Shown here piece after piece: positions 27,206 through 36,737 of a stretch of DNA of 64,000 nt. The translations under genes were made by a program, and so were the position numbers. The stretch is from contig NZ_JAQGCZ010000003.1 of NCBI RefSeq assembly GCF_027706845.1, positions 620,001-684,000 of the forward strand. Direction: 5' to 3'. This DNA comes from Mycolicibacterium sp. BiH015. GTDB lineage: Bacteria > Actinomycetota > Actinomycetes > Mycobacteriales > Mycobacteriaceae. The first letter of the stretch is position 1, and every line of letters begins with the position of its first letter. Below the pieces are notes generated by a model, which saw only the letters and a list, made by a program, of their open reading frames with translations, was not told where the DNA came from and did not search any database.

Positions 27206-27898
27206 ATGAGCGACGACAGCAGTGACAGCAGCGCCGGGGCAGCCCGCGGCCGGGATTCTGGCCTGACCGAGCGTCAGCGCACCATCCTCGAAGTCATCCG
27301 CGCGTCGGTGACCACGCGCGGATACCCGCCGAGCATCAGGGAGATCGGTGATGCGGTGGGTCTGACGTCCACCTCGTCGGTCGCCCACCAACTGCGCACC
27401 CTGGAACGCAAGGGCTATCTGCGACGCGACCCCAACCGTCCGCGTGCGGTGGACGTTCGTGGCGCCGACGACAACGTCACGCCGATCGTGACCACCGATG
27501 TCGCCGGGTCGGATTCACTGCCCGAGCCCACTTTCGTCCCCGTTCTCGGCCGCATCGCGGCCGGCGGCCCCATCCTCGCCGAGGAAGCCGTGGAGGACGT
27601 GTTCCCGCTGCCCCGCGAACTCGTCGGCGAAGGCTCGCTGTTCCTTCTCAAGGTGGTCGGCGAGTCGATGGTCGACGCCGCGATCTGCGATGGCGACTGG
27701 GTGGTGGTGCGGCAGCAGAGCGTTGCCGACAACGGCGACATCGTGGCGGCCATGATCGACGGTGAGGCCACCGTCAAGACCTTCAAGCGCACGAAAGGTC
27801 AGGTCTGGCTGATGCCCCACAACCCGGCGTTCGATCCGATCCCGGGTAACGACGCCGCTGTCCTGGGCAAGGTCGTCACCGTCATCCGCAAGATCTGA
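27206..27898 (+). CDS. lexA: SOS repressor LexA
   Basis: A 230-residue repressor of DNA-damage genes that self-cleaves when RecA filaments form. Winged-helix DNA-binding domain (about 20-85; [21 protein letters not shown] split), cleavage site Ala119-Gly120 in RIAAGGP, catalytic Ser154 (GESMVD) and Lys191 (ATVKTFKR). The ATG at 27206 is chosen because a -10 lies 7 bases upstream; the frame begins 12 codons earlier inside the SOS box. Short hairpin bases (27899-27915) follow the stop. Confidence 0.95.
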   Translation: MSDDSSDSSAGAARGRDSGLTERQRTILEVIRASVTTRGYPPSIREIGDAVGLTSTSSVAHQLRTLERKGYLRRDPNRPRAVDVRGADDNVTPIVTTDVAGSDSLPEPTFVPVLGRIAAGGPILAEEAVEDVFPLPRELVGEGSLFLLKVVGESMVDAAICDGDWVVVRQQSVADNGDIVAAMIDGEATVKTFKRTKGQVWLMPHNPAFDPIPGNDAAVLGKVVTVIRKI

Positions 27899-27919
27899 GC
27901 GAGTTCGGCTCTCGCGCAG

Positions 27920-29965
27920 TCACTCCCCGCGCACGAAGCCGTTCGTCCGCGCGATTTCCTCACTGGCGAACCAGATCTCGACCGGAGCCTCGTGATAATC
28001 GGCGCTGTCGGGCGCCCAATACAGACCAGACTTGGTGTCCGCCTTGATGGGGTAACCCGGGGGTATCTCGTGGGGATCGTCGAACGGCATGTGCAGGGCT
28101 GTCCCCAGAGGCATCGGCTCGTCGATGTCGATGCGTGCATGACGCCCGGTATCGGTGACGGCATCCCGAACCGGCCCAGCCACCGGAGCGACGACCGGCT
28201 CTGGTTCGGCAGCAAAGTCGTCCTCTGCGAGATCGTCGGATCCGTCTGCGAGGACGTCGGATTCGTCGGCGTGCGGGGCGTCGGCGACGGTGGGAAGTCG
28301 TGTCGGCGCGGTGTCGACGGCATCAGGATCTTCCTGTTCCGCCTCGACCCGAGCGCCCGTGTCGCCGGCCTCCGTGGTGCTCTGCTGCACCGGTGCGCCC
28401 CAGAAGCTCAGGGGCTCCGGCCGAAAATCTTCCGACGCCGAGGCCGAGGTCGGCGTTGCAGATGCCAGCGATCCGAGCCCCTCCCGCGCGTAGCGGTCGC
28501 CGAACAGCGCGTCCTCCCGCTCGTCGTCGCCGCCGTCTCCCCCGCCCACCATCGCAGGTTCGTAACCGTGACCGCCCGGGCCCTGCAGCCCGAACGGATC
28601 ATTGTCGTGGTCCCGGCCGCGGCTGCGCATCACCGCGAACGTCACGAGACCGAGGACGAGCAAGATCGGCACCAGGGCGAGCAGCCACCACCAGTTCCAC
28701 TTGAGCCCGGAGTCCTCGGCATTCTCCGACGCCTGGGTCGACGTCGGCGGTGCCTGCGGCGTACCGGCGCCGGGGACCTCGAGGCCGACAAGTCGCGGGG
28801 CCAGACCGGCCGGCTCCGTGGTGAACTTCTGCGTCGCCGAGTCCCACGAGACCGAACCGCCGCTGAAACGCTGAGTGATGACGTTGCCGTCCTGGGTCTG
28901 ATCGGCCACCGGCGCGCCGAGATCTCCGGTCGCGCCGCCCAGCTTCTCCCATGCGGCGTTCATCGCGCCACGGACGATGAACGCACCGTGATCAGGCGTC
29001 CAGAAGATGACCGGCTTGTCCTCGGCGGCGAAAGCGCTCATGCGGCTCGATGGAGCCAGGCCCCCGTCCTGTTCGCCGGAGATTGGGAATCCGAGGTCGC
29101 CTTCGGGGCCGCCGACGCTTTCGTACTTGGCAAGCACCTGGCCTGTCACCACATTGGCGCCGGTGTCGGGGCTGTAGAAGATGGTTCCGTTGACGAAATC
29201 CTGGGCCTTCCCGGCATCGCCGATGTCGTACGGCTCGCCCTCGGGGGCTCCGAGCGGTCCGAGTGCCCCACCGGCAGCCCGCCGCGCGGCATTGATCGCC
29301 GCAATCGGATCGTCGGGGATTGTCAGGTCGCCGAGTTCGCCGGCGAGTTCTGGCGGCACCGTCGTGAACGTCCTGGCACGCGAGTCATACGACAACTCAC
29401 CGCCGGTGAACTTCTGCGCCACGACCGACCCGCTGTAGGTCTCATCCTCGGACGGAACTCCGAGACGTCCTGCGGATCCGCCCAGCCTGTCCCATGCCGC
29501 GTTGATCGGGCCGCGGACGATGCGGGCACCGGTGGCCGGGGTCCAGAAGATCACCGGGTTGTCTGGTGCGCTGAACGTGACGTTGCGGCTCTCCGGTGCG
29601 CGGCCGGGCCCCTCGTCGATGGTGGGGAAACCGAGGTCCCCTTCGGCGGGACCACCCACCGACTCGTACTTCTCCAGGATCGCGCCCTGAATGAAGTGGG
29701 CGCCGGTCTGCGGCGTGAAGAACATCTTGCCGGCGGCGAAGTTCTGCGCGAACCCCGCCCCGACCGGATACACGTCGCCCGTGCGGGGACCGAGTGGGCC
29801 CGCGTCCCCGCCACTGGCGTCAAAGGCAGCCGTGATGGCGTTGTTGGCGTCGACCTCGGGCTGCGCCACGGCGTGCGGTGCCATAAGGAGAGCCGTGGCG
29901 ACTCCCAACAGTCCGATCGTCAGACGACCGACCACACGTAGGCGCAGCATCGGCTGCCGGCTCAT
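27920..29965 (-). CDS. LGFP-repeat envelope protein with single membrane anchor (Rv2721c type)
   Basis: A 681-residue protein. Signal peptide (about 1-35, ends AVAQPEV), then about six LGFP repeats (residues 45-385) with GDLGFP, AGRLGVPSEDE and GDLGAPVADQ units alternating with strands like VIFWTPATGARIVRG, one transmembrane helix (about 424-447), and a long acidic cytoplasmic tail. LGFP repeats in corynebacteria and mycobacteria help attach or organise the mycolate cell wall, so a wall-anchoring role is inferred. GGGGAGGATGA precedes the ATG. Confidence 0.88.
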   Translation of the reverse strand: MSRQPMLRLRVVGRLTIGLLGVATALLMAPHAVAQPEVDANNAITAAFDASGGDAGPLGPRTGDVYPVGAGFAQNFAAGKMFFTPQTGAHFIQGAILEKYESVGGPAEGDLGFPTIDEGPGRAPESRNVTFSAPDNPVIFWTPATGARIVRGPINAAWDRLGGSAGRLGVPSEDETYSGSVVAQKFTGGELSYDSRARTFTTVPPELAGELGDLTIPDDPIAAINAARRAAGGALGPLGAPEGEPYDIGDAGKAQDFVNGTIFYSPDTGANVVTGQVLAKYESVGGPEGDLGFPISGEQDGGLAPSSRMSAFAAEDKPVIFWTPDHGAFIVRGAMNAAWEKLGGATGDLGAPVADQTQDGNVITQRFSGGSVSWDSATQKFTTEPAGLAPRLVGLEVPGAGTPQAPPTSTQASENAEDSGLKWNWWWLLALVPILLVLGLVTFAVMRSRGRDHDNDPFGLQGPGGHGYEPAMVGGGDGGDDEREDALFGDRYAREGLGSLASATPTSASASEDFRPEPLSFWGAPVQQSTTEAGDTGARVEAEQEDPDAVDTAPTRLPTVADAPHADESDVLADGSDDLAEDDFAAEPEPVVAPVAGPVRDAVTDTGRHARIDIDEPMPLGTALHMPFDDPHEIPPGYPIKADTKSGLYWAPDSADYHEAPVEIWFASEEIARTNGFVRGE

Positions 29966-30147
29966 TCATCCTCCCCGCGATCGGTGACAGGGTCCTCATG
30001 GCCGTCGCAAAGGGTCTTGCAGAGCCTGAGAAAGTAACCGCGTCCGTTCACTTTGCTTCAGTGGACGTCGATAACCAAGTCACCTCGCCGAATCCGACGC
30101 AAACAATATGCACGCCGCGGCCCCGTTCAGAGGGCCGACGGGCCTGA
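29966..30147. other. Intergenic region upstream of the LGFP gene
   Basis: 182 bases between fadE20's 3' end and the LGFP gene. A minus-strand TACTTT (30031-30036) about 65 bases upstream of the LGFP start is a possible -10. No ORF or known motif was otherwise found. Confidence 0.4.
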
Positions 30148-31317
30148 TCAGACCCCCAGACTGCGCCCGATGATCTCCTTCATGATCTCGGTCGTCCCGC
30201 CATAAATGGTCTGTACGCGGGCATCGAGATAGGCCCGAGCGACGTCGTACTCCCTCATGTAGCCGTATCCGCCGTGCAGCTGAAGGCACCGGTCGATGAG
30301 GTGGACCTGCTTCTCGGTGGAATACCACTTGGCCATCGCGGCCTGCTCGACGGTCAGCTTCTCCTCGAGGTGCAACCTGATGAACTCGTCGACCATCATC
30401 CGCACCACGGTGGCTTCCGTGGACAGCTCGGCCAGCAGGAACCGGCTGTTCTGCTGGCTGCCGATCGGCTTGCCGAAAGCCTTGCGCTCCTTGGTGTACT
30501 GCAACGTCACGTCGAGCACCGCCTCCATCGCGGCGGCGGCCATGATCGCGATGCTGATGCGCTCCTGAGGCAGGTTCTGCATCAGATAGATGAAGCCCTG
30601 GCCTTCTTCGCCGAGGAGGTTCTCCGCGGGCACCTTGACGTCGGTGAACGACAGCTCCGCGGTGTCCTGCGCGTCGAGACCGATCTTGTCGAGTTTTCGG
30701 CCGCGCTCGAAGCCCTCCATCCCACGTTCGACAACCAGCAGCGAGAAGCCCAGCGCGCCCTTGTCGGGATCGGTCTGGGCGACGACGATGACGAGGTCGG
30801 CGTGAATTCCGTTGGTGATGAACGTCTTGGCGCCGTTGAGGATGTAGTGATCGCCCTCTTTGACCGCGCGCGTCTTGATGCCCTGCAGGTCGCTGCCGGT
30901 GCCGGGCTCGGTCATCGCGATCGCCGAGATGAGTTCGCCGCTGCAGAACTTCGGCAGCCAGCGCTGCTTCTGCTCCTCGGTCGTCAGTCTGAGCAGATAT
31001 GGGGCGACAACGTCGTTGTGCAGGCTGAACCCGAGGCCGCTGTAGCGCTTGGCGATGATCTCCTCGGTGATGATCGTGTTGTAGCGGAAGTCGTCGACCC
31101 CGCCGCCACCGAATTCCTCGGGCACGGCCATGCCGAGGAAGCCCTGTTTGCCCGCCTCCTGCCAGACGTCGCGGTCGACGAGCTTGTCCTTCTCCCACTG
31201 GTCGTGGTGCGGCGCGACGTGCCGTTCGAGGAAGGTGCGGAACGACTCCCGGAACATCTCGTGTTCGGGTTCGAACAGCGTGCGCTGGTAGGCGATGACT
31301 GACTTGGTTTCGGCCAT
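30148..31317 (-). CDS. fadE20: Acyl-CoA dehydrogenase FadE20
   Basis: A 389-residue FAD-dependent acyl-CoA dehydrogenase of beta-oxidation. Signatures: AIAMTEPGTGSDL (133-145) and the C-terminal GGYGYMREYDVARAYLD followed by QTIYGGTTEIMKE. The usual MCAD catalytic Glu position reads Gly (YGGT), so the base is likely Glu252 (NLPQERI) as in LCAD/isovaleryl-CoA types; this is inference from alignment by eye. Chain-length preference is unknown. The ATG at 31317 follows GAGGACGC. Confidence 0.9.
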   Translation of the reverse strand: MAETKSVIAYQRTLFEPEHEMFRESFRTFLERHVAPHHDQWEKDKLVDRDVWQEAGKQGFLGMAVPEEFGGGGVDDFRYNTIITEEIIAKRYSGLGFSLHNDVVAPYLLRLTTEEQKQRWLPKFCSGELISAIAMTEPGTGSDLQGIKTRAVKEGDHYILNGAKTFITNGIHADLVIVVAQTDPDKGALGFSLLVVERGMEGFERGRKLDKIGLDAQDTAELSFTDVKVPAENLLGEEGQGFIYLMQNLPQERISIAIMAAAAMEAVLDVTLQYTKERKAFGKPIGSQQNSRFLLAELSTEATVVRMMVDEFIRLHLEEKLTVEQAAMAKWYSTEKQVHLIDRCLQLHGGYGYMREYDVARAYLDARVQTIYGGTTEIMKEIIGRSLGV

Positions 31318-31403
31318 GGGGAGCGTCCTCGTCGGTGTGGTACGGACAGTTACCGCCAAGGTACCCCATCCAACCGGATGGTTGGTCGGGGCTCGCGGCC
31401 CTC

Positions 31404-31409
31404 TACACT
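31404..31409 (+). promoter_or_regulatory. -10 hexamer TACACT for the molybdopterin oxidoreductase
   Basis: TACACT ends 6 bases before the GTG at 31416 and no Shine-Dalgarno is visible, suggesting leaderless transcription. Confidence 0.55.
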
Positions 31410-31415
31410 GGGCCG

Positions 31416-33704
31416 GTGCCGCCAGCTCGGACCAGCCTGACGCACTGGGGCGCCTTTTCCGCCGTCGTCGACGCGGGTGACATCGCCTCCGTCGTGCCGT
31501 GGGGCGGTGACGCCGACCCGTCCCCGGCACTGGGGAATCTGCCCGGTTCGATCCGGCACATCTCGCGTGTGACGACGCCGGCGGTGCGCCGCGGCTGGCT
31601 GGCCGACGGCCCCGGGCCGACGACACGCCGCGGCGCCGACGAGTTCGTCGCCGTGTCCTGGGACGAGCTGGTCGAATTGCTCGCCGGCGAACTACGCAGA
31701 GTGGTCGACACACGCGGCAACGAGGCGATCTACGGCGGCTCCTACGGCTGGTCGAGCGCGGGCCGGTTCCACCACGCCCAGAGCCAGGTGCACCGATTCC
31801 TCAACTGCCTCGGCGGCTTCACCTTCTCCCGGCACTCGTACAGCCTCGGCGCGACGGGAGTCATCATGCCGCGGGTGGTGGGGACCCACGACGACCTGTT
31901 CAAGCGGTCTACGCAGTGGGACGTCATCGTCGAAAACACCGATCTGATGGTGTGTTTCGGTGGGCTCGCGCTGAAGAACACCGGCGTCAACCACGGCGGC
32001 ACCACGGCACATCCGGCCCGCGACGCACTGAACCGCTTCCGCGCCAAAGGTGGTCGGATCGTGTCGTTCTCGCCGCTGCGCGACGACGTCGACGGCCCCT
32101 GCGACTGGTTCGCCCCCGTGCCGGGCACCGATGTCGCGATCATGCTGGCCCTTGCTTTCGTCCTGGCCACCGAATCCCTTGCCGACCGCGATTTCCTGGC
32201 CACCTACTGCACCGGATACGAACGATTCGAGCGATATCTGCTCGGCACCGACGACGGGACGCCGAAGTCGCCGCAGTGGGCGGCGGCGATCAGCGGGCTG
32301 GACGCCGAGGACCTGACCGCGCTGGCGCGACGGATGGCCTCGGCGCGCACGATTGTCACCGTCAGCTGGTCGCTGCAACGTACTCGGCACGGCGAGCAGG
32401 CGCCCTGGATGGGCCTGACGCTGGCCGCGATGCTGGGCCAGATCGGCTTGCCCGGCGGTGGTTTCGGTCACGGCTACGGTTCGATGAACGAACCGGGGCT
32501 GGCTCCGCTGCGCTGCGGCCTGCCCAGATTGCCACAGGGGATCAACCCGGTGCCGACGTTCATACCGGTCGCAGCGGTCAGCGACATGATGCTGCAGCCA
32601 GGAGAACCGTTCAACTACAACGGACTTCGGCTCACCTACCCCGACATCCGGCTGGTCTACTGGGCTGGGGGCAATCCTTTTCACCATCACCAGAACCTTC
32701 CCCGGCTGCGGCGCGCGCTGGGCAGGCCCGACACCGTGGTGGTCCACGACCCGTATTGGACGCCGATGGCCAAGCACGCCGACATCGTCGTCCCGTCGAC
32801 GACGTTCGCCGAACGCGACGACTTCTCGGGTTCCCGGAACGACCCCGTGCTGATGGCCATGCCGCGGCTGGCCGAACCGCACGGTCAGTCGCGCGACGAC
32901 TACGACACTTTCTCTGCGCTGGCTACGCGACTCGGTTTCGGGGACTCGTTCACCGAGGGCCGCTCGTCCCAGGAGTGGTTGCAGCATCTCTACGACACTT
33001 GGTCGGCCACACTCGATTTCGACGTGCCGTCCTTCGACGCATTCTGGGAGGCCGGCGCGGTGAGGCTTCCGACCGATGAAGGCCTGACGCTGCTCGCCGA
33101 TTTCCGCGCCGACCCGTCGGCACACCGCCTCGGGACTCCGAGTGGTCTGATCGAGATCTTCTCAGCCGATATCGACAGCTTCGGATACGACGACTGTGCG
33201 GGCCATCCGAGGTGGTTCCAACCCAGCGAGTGGCTCGGCGGGCCGCGGGCGTCGGAGTTTCCGCTGCACCTGCTGGCCAATCAGCCGGCAAGTAGGTTGC
33301 ACAGCCAGCTCGACGGCGGCGCAGCCAGCCAGGCCTCGAAAGTGGCCGGCCGGGAGCCGATCCGGATGAATCCGTCCGACGCGCGCGAGCGGGGTCTGAC
33401 CGCCGGCGACGTGGTGCGGGTGTTCAACGACCGAGGTTCCTGCCTGGCCGGCGTCGTCCTCGACAACGGGGTGCGCCCTCAGGTGGTGCAGTTGTCGACC
33501 GGCGCGTGGTTCGATCCCGCGGACCCGGGCGATCCCGATTCGATGTGCGTGCACGGAAACCCGAACGTGCTCACCGATGACATCGGCACGTCATCGCTGG
33601 CGCACGGTTGCACCGGCGCGCACGTCCTGGTTCAGGTCGAGAAGTACTCGGAGGCAGCGCCTCCGGTACGAGCGCATCAGCCGCCGGTGTTCGCACCGCG
33701 CTGA
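31416..33704 (+). CDS. Molybdopterin-dependent oxidoreductase, biotin-sulfoxide/TMAO reductase type
   Basis: A 762-residue bis-MGD enzyme. It starts at the catalytic fold without a Tat signal or N-terminal 4Fe-4S cysteines, so it is probably cytoplasmic, like BisC. GGSYGWSSAGRFHHAQSQ contains the likely Mo-ligand Ser114; further cofactor segments are VYWAGGNPFHHHQ and LLANQPASRLHSQLDGG. It likely reduces S- or N-oxides such as biotin or methionine sulfoxide; the substrate is inferred. GTG 31416 is preferred to the longer frame from 31335. It overlaps the helicase gene end by 28 bases and is absent at this locus in M. tuberculosis. Confidence 0.85.
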   Translation: MPPARTSLTHWGAFSAVVDAGDIASVVPWGGDADPSPALGNLPGSIRHISRVTTPAVRRGWLADGPGPTTRRGADEFVAVSWDELVELLAGELRRVVDTRGNEAIYGGSYGWSSAGRFHHAQSQVHRFLNCLGGFTFSRHSYSLGATGVIMPRVVGTHDDLFKRSTQWDVIVENTDLMVCFGGLALKNTGVNHGGTTAHPARDALNRFRAKGGRIVSFSPLRDDVDGPCDWFAPVPGTDVAIMLALAFVLATESLADRDFLATYCTGYERFERYLLGTDDGTPKSPQWAAAISGLDAEDLTALARRMASARTIVTVSWSLQRTRHGEQAPWMGLTLAAMLGQIGLPGGGFGHGYGSMNEPGLAPLRCGLPRLPQGINPVPTFIPVAAVSDMMLQPGEPFNYNGLRLTYPDIRLVYWAGGNPFHHHQNLPRLRRALGRPDTVVVHDPYWTPMAKHADIVVPSTTFAERDDFSGSRNDPVLMAMPRLAEPHGQSRDDYDTFSALATRLGFGDSFTEGRSSQEWLQHLYDTWSATLDFDVPSFDAFWEAGAVRLPTDEGLTLLADFRADPSAHRLGTPSGLIEIFSADIDSFGYDDCAGHPRWFQPSEWLGGPRASEFPLHLLANQPASRLHSQLDGGAASQASKVAGREPIRMNPSDARERGLTAGDVVRVFNDRGSCLAGVVLDNGVRPQVVQLSTGAWFDPADPGDPDSMCVHGNPNVLTDDIGTSSLAHGCTGAHVLVQVEKYSEAAPPVRAHQPPVFAPR

Positions 33705-35014
33705 GCGCCCTGGCGGGGCCTGCGGCGACGCGGGCCGCGCGCGTTGCGCGACGGACCGCCACGACGCTGGTCGTTTCCGCTCCCGCGGTGATGATCGGGC
33801 TTCTTGGCGGCATGGGTCGGAGCAGGCGCCTTGGGCGCGGGAGCCCTCAGCGGTGCGAGCTCGCCGACAAGGGCGTGCACCTGCGCGGAATCGGCGTGGA
33901 CATCCTGCGGACGCACGGTGATTCCGGCCTTGCGCAACAGCTGCTGGGTATCCCTGCGCTGCTCGGGCAGCACGACGGTCACCACGTCACCGTCGCTGCC
34001 CGCGCGTGCGGTGCGGCCGGAGCGGTGCAGGTAGGCCTTGTGCTCCATCGGCGGGTCGACGTGCACCACCAGTTCGACGTTGTCCACGTGCACCCCGCGC
34101 GCCGCGATGTCGGTCGCGACGAGCACGCGTGCCTCGCCACTGGCGAACGCGGCAAGGTTGCGTTCGCGCGCGGGCTGAGAGAGGTTGCCGTGCAGGTCGA
34201 CTGACGGCACACCGGAATCGGTGAGCTGCTTGGCCAGCTTGCGGGCCTGATGCTTGGTGCGCATGAACAGGATTCGCCTGCCGGTCCCCGACGCCAGGCG
34301 ATGCACCAGATCCTTCTTCTCCTGGACACCGCCGACGTGGAACACATGGTGGGTCATCTGCGCGGGCGCCTCGGCGGCTTCATCGACCGAGTGCAGGACG
34401 GGATTGCGCAGGAAGCGCTGCACCAGCTTGTCGACGCCGTTGTCCAGCGTCGCGGAGAAGAGCAGGCGCTGCCCTCCGGCGGGCGTGGCCGCCAGGATGC
34501 GGGTGACGCCGGGCAGGAAGCCGAGATCGGCCATGTGGTCGGCCTCGTCGAGGACGGTGACCGTGACGCTGTCGAGGCTGACCAGCTTCTGCCGCATCAG
34601 GTCTTCGAGACGGCCCGGGCAGGCGACGACGATGTCGACACCGCCGCGCAGCGCATTGACCTGACGGCTCTGCGAGACGCCGCCGTAGATGGTGGTGACG
34701 CGCAGCCCAGCCGCTGCCGCAAGGGGTTCCAACGTCGCGGTGATCTGGGTGGCGAGCTCGCGGGTGGGAGCCAGCACCAGGCCGGTCGGCCTCGATGCCT
34801 GCCTGCGACCGCCCGTCAGTGCGGCGACCAGAGGCAGCGAGAACGCGAGAGTCTTTCCGCTACCGGTCTTTCCGCGCCCCAGGACGTCGCGACCGGCCAG
34901 CGAGTCCGGCAGGGTCGCCGCCTGGATCGGGAACGGATCGGAGATGCCGCGATCGGTCAGCGCCTTCACCAGAGGTGCGGGCACGCCGAGGTCGGCGAAA
35001 GTTGGTGTAGTCAT
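33677..35014 (-). CDS. DEAD-box ATP-dependent RNA helicase (RhlE type)
   Basis: A 445-residue helicase with Q motif (FPIQAATLP), Walker A GKTGSGKT (48-55), APTRELA, DEAD (156-159), SAT (187-189), and the second RecA domain ending ARGVHVDNVELVVHVD and HRSGRTARAG. The C-terminal 55 residues are Pro/Ala then Arg/Gly-rich, likely RNA binding. Such helicases unwind RNA in ribosome assembly or decay, often at low temperature. ATG at 35014 follows CAGGATGATGA. The 210-base leader holds a small 7-bp hairpin at 35095-35110 but no supported gene. Confidence 0.9.
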   Translation of the reverse strand: MTTPTFADLGVPAPLVKALTDRGISDPFPIQAATLPDSLAGRDVLGRGKTGSGKTLAFSLPLVAALTGGRRQASRPTGLVLAPTRELATQITATLEPLAAAAGLRVTTIYGGVSQSRQVNALRGGVDIVVACPGRLEDLMRQKLVSLDSVTVTVLDEADHMADLGFLPGVTRILAATPAGGQRLLFSATLDNGVDKLVQRFLRNPVLHSVDEAAEAPAQMTHHVFHVGGVQEKKDLVHRLASGTGRRILFMRTKHQARKLAKQLTDSGVPSVDLHGNLSQPARERNLAAFASGEARVLVATDIAARGVHVDNVELVVHVDPPMEHKAYLHRSGRTARAGSDGDVVTVVLPEQRRDTQQLLRKAGITVRPQDVHADSAQVHALVGELAPLRAPAPKAPAPTHAAKKPDHHRGSGNDQRRGGPSRNARGPRRRRPRQGAQRGANTGG

Positions 35015-35224
35015 TCATCATCCTGTCGTCAGGCCTTGTCGGGCGGCGTGTGCCCGGCAGCCGCGACGGAGACCGTGGAGCGGAGGTGCACACAGTGGCG
35101 AGGTCGCCACGCAATAGTCAGTGGTTTCGGCGTTCAGATCGCGGTGGCCTGCATTGGTCACCGACAGCCGGTTGGTTCGAGACGATCGTAGCCGACCAGA
35201 CGTCCGATCCCGCATTCGCGCAGT

Positions 35225-36637
35225 TCAGTACGTCGCGAACTCCGCGAGACTGCCCGCCAGCGCCAAAGGTACGCGCGCCTTGACACGGGTTCCGGACTCG
35301 ATGTGCTCGACCGCATCGACACGACCTTCGGCGTGTACGCGGTTGACGAGATCACCTCTGCTGTAAGGAATTGTGACGTCGACCACAGTGTCACGCGGGG
35401 CGATCATCTCGGCGAGCCGCGCCTGCAGTCTGTCCAACCCCTCGCCGGTATGCGCGGAAACGAACACCGCGCCGGGCAGGGCGCGCCGCAGCTGCGCCAA
35501 CACCAGACCGTCAGCTGCGTCAATCTTGTTGACCACCAACAGTTCCGGCGGCGCCTGTGCATCGGTCTCGGCCACCACCTCGTTGACCACGGTGCGCACG
35601 GCATTGATCTGGGCGAGCGGATTGGCATCGGAGCCGTCGACGACATGCAGCAACAGCTCGGACCCGACGACCTCTTCGAGCGTCGAGCGGAACGCCTCGA
35701 CGAGCTGAGTCGGCAGGTGCCTGACGAAGCCGACCGTATCGGTCAAGACGAACTCGCGGCCATCGCTGAGCTGGCCCCGGCGCGTGGTCGGCTCCAACGT
35801 CGCGAAGAGGGCGTTCTCGACGAGCACGCCCGCACCGGTCAGCGCGTTGAGCAGGCTCGACTTTCCGGCGTTGGTGTAGCCGACGATCGCCACGGAGGGT
35901 ACGTCGTTGGCGAGGCGCCGGCTGCGCTGGGTGTCGCGGACCTGCTTCATGTCGCGAATTTCGCGGCGCAGCTTCGACATCCGCTCGCGGATGCGCCGGC
36001 GGTCGGTCTCGATCTTCGTCTCGCCGGGCCCTCGGGTACCGACGCCGCCACCGGCACCGCCGGCACGGCCGCCGGCCTGCCGGGACATCGATTCACCCCA
36101 GCCGCGCAGTCGCGGCAACATGTATTCCATCTGCGCCAGCGACACCTGCGCCTTGCCTTCGCGGCTGGTCGCGTGCTGGGCGAAGATGTCGAGGATCAAG
36201 GCGGTGCGATCGATGACCTTGACCTTCACCACCTTCTCCAGCGCGTTGAGCTGCGCGGGACTGAGCTCACCGTCACAGATGACGGTGTCTGCGCCGGTGG
36301 CGACGACGATCTCGCGCAGCTCGATGGCCTTTCCGGAGCCGATGTAGGTAGAGGGATCCGGCTTGTCGCGACGCTGGATCAGCCCTTCGAGCACTTCGGA
36401 GCCCGCCGTCTCGGCCAGCGCGGCCAGCTCGGCCAGGCTGGCGTCGGCGTCGGCCGCCGTACCTTCGGTCCAGACACCGACGAGCACGACGCGTTCGAGG
36501 CGAAGCTGACGGTACTCGACCTCGGAGATGTCGGTGAGTTCGGTGGACAACCCGGCGACGCGGCGGAGCGCGCTACGGTCTTCGAGGGCGAGCTCACCGA
36601 CGCTGGGCGTCTCTTGGGGGAATTCGGGATACGTCAT
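35225..36637 (-). CDS. hflX: Ribosome-associated GTPase HflX
   Basis: A 470-residue GTPase that binds stalled or stressed 70S ribosomes and splits them. The N-terminal HflX domain has TYIGSGKAIELRE and VICDGELSPAQLNALEK; the Gly-rich linker GGRAGGAGGGVGTRGPGE (189-206) precedes G1 GYTNAGKS (253-260), G3 DTVGF (300-304) and G4 NKID (370-373). ATG 36637 is preferred; an in-frame ATG at 36673 would add 12 residues. In mycobacteria, HflX is linked to hypoxia and macrolide tolerance. Confidence 0.92.
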   Translation of the reverse strand: MTYPEFPQETPSVGELALEDRSALRRVAGLSTELTDISEVEYRQLRLERVVLVGVWTEGTAADADASLAELAALAETAGSEVLEGLIQRRDKPDPSTYIGSGKAIELREIVVATGADTVICDGELSPAQLNALEKVVKVKVIDRTALILDIFAQHATSREGKAQVSLAQMEYMLPRLRGWGESMSRQAGGRAGGAGGGVGTRGPGETKIETDRRRIRERMSKLRREIRDMKQVRDTQRSRRLANDVPSVAIVGYTNAGKSSLLNALTGAGVLVENALFATLEPTTRRGQLSDGREFVLTDTVGFVRHLPTQLVEAFRSTLEEVVGSELLLHVVDGSDANPLAQINAVRTVVNEVVAETDAQAPPELLVVNKIDAADGLVLAQLRRALPGAVFVSAHTGEGLDRLQARLAEMIAPRDTVVDVTIPYSRGDLVNRVHAEGRVDAVEHIESGTRVKARVPLALAGSLAEFATY

Positions 36638-36737
36638 AGGCGAATCAAGATTCGCACGAATGTCACTTCTCATGCATCTCGTTTAACGAGCAGGCGGCGC
36701 CGGCTGTTCCCCAGCACCGGCCGCGCCGGCAATTGCG

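Noticed and set aside
27992..29941. Plus-strand open frame of 649 codons
   Set aside because: Antisense to the LGFP gene and rich in Arg/Val/Glu; the minus-strand frame has signal peptide and repeats.
35095..35110. GTGGCGA-GG-TCGCCAC as terminator or riboswitch
   Set aside because: A two-base loop is too tight, no U run follows, and it lies in the middle of the helicase leader.
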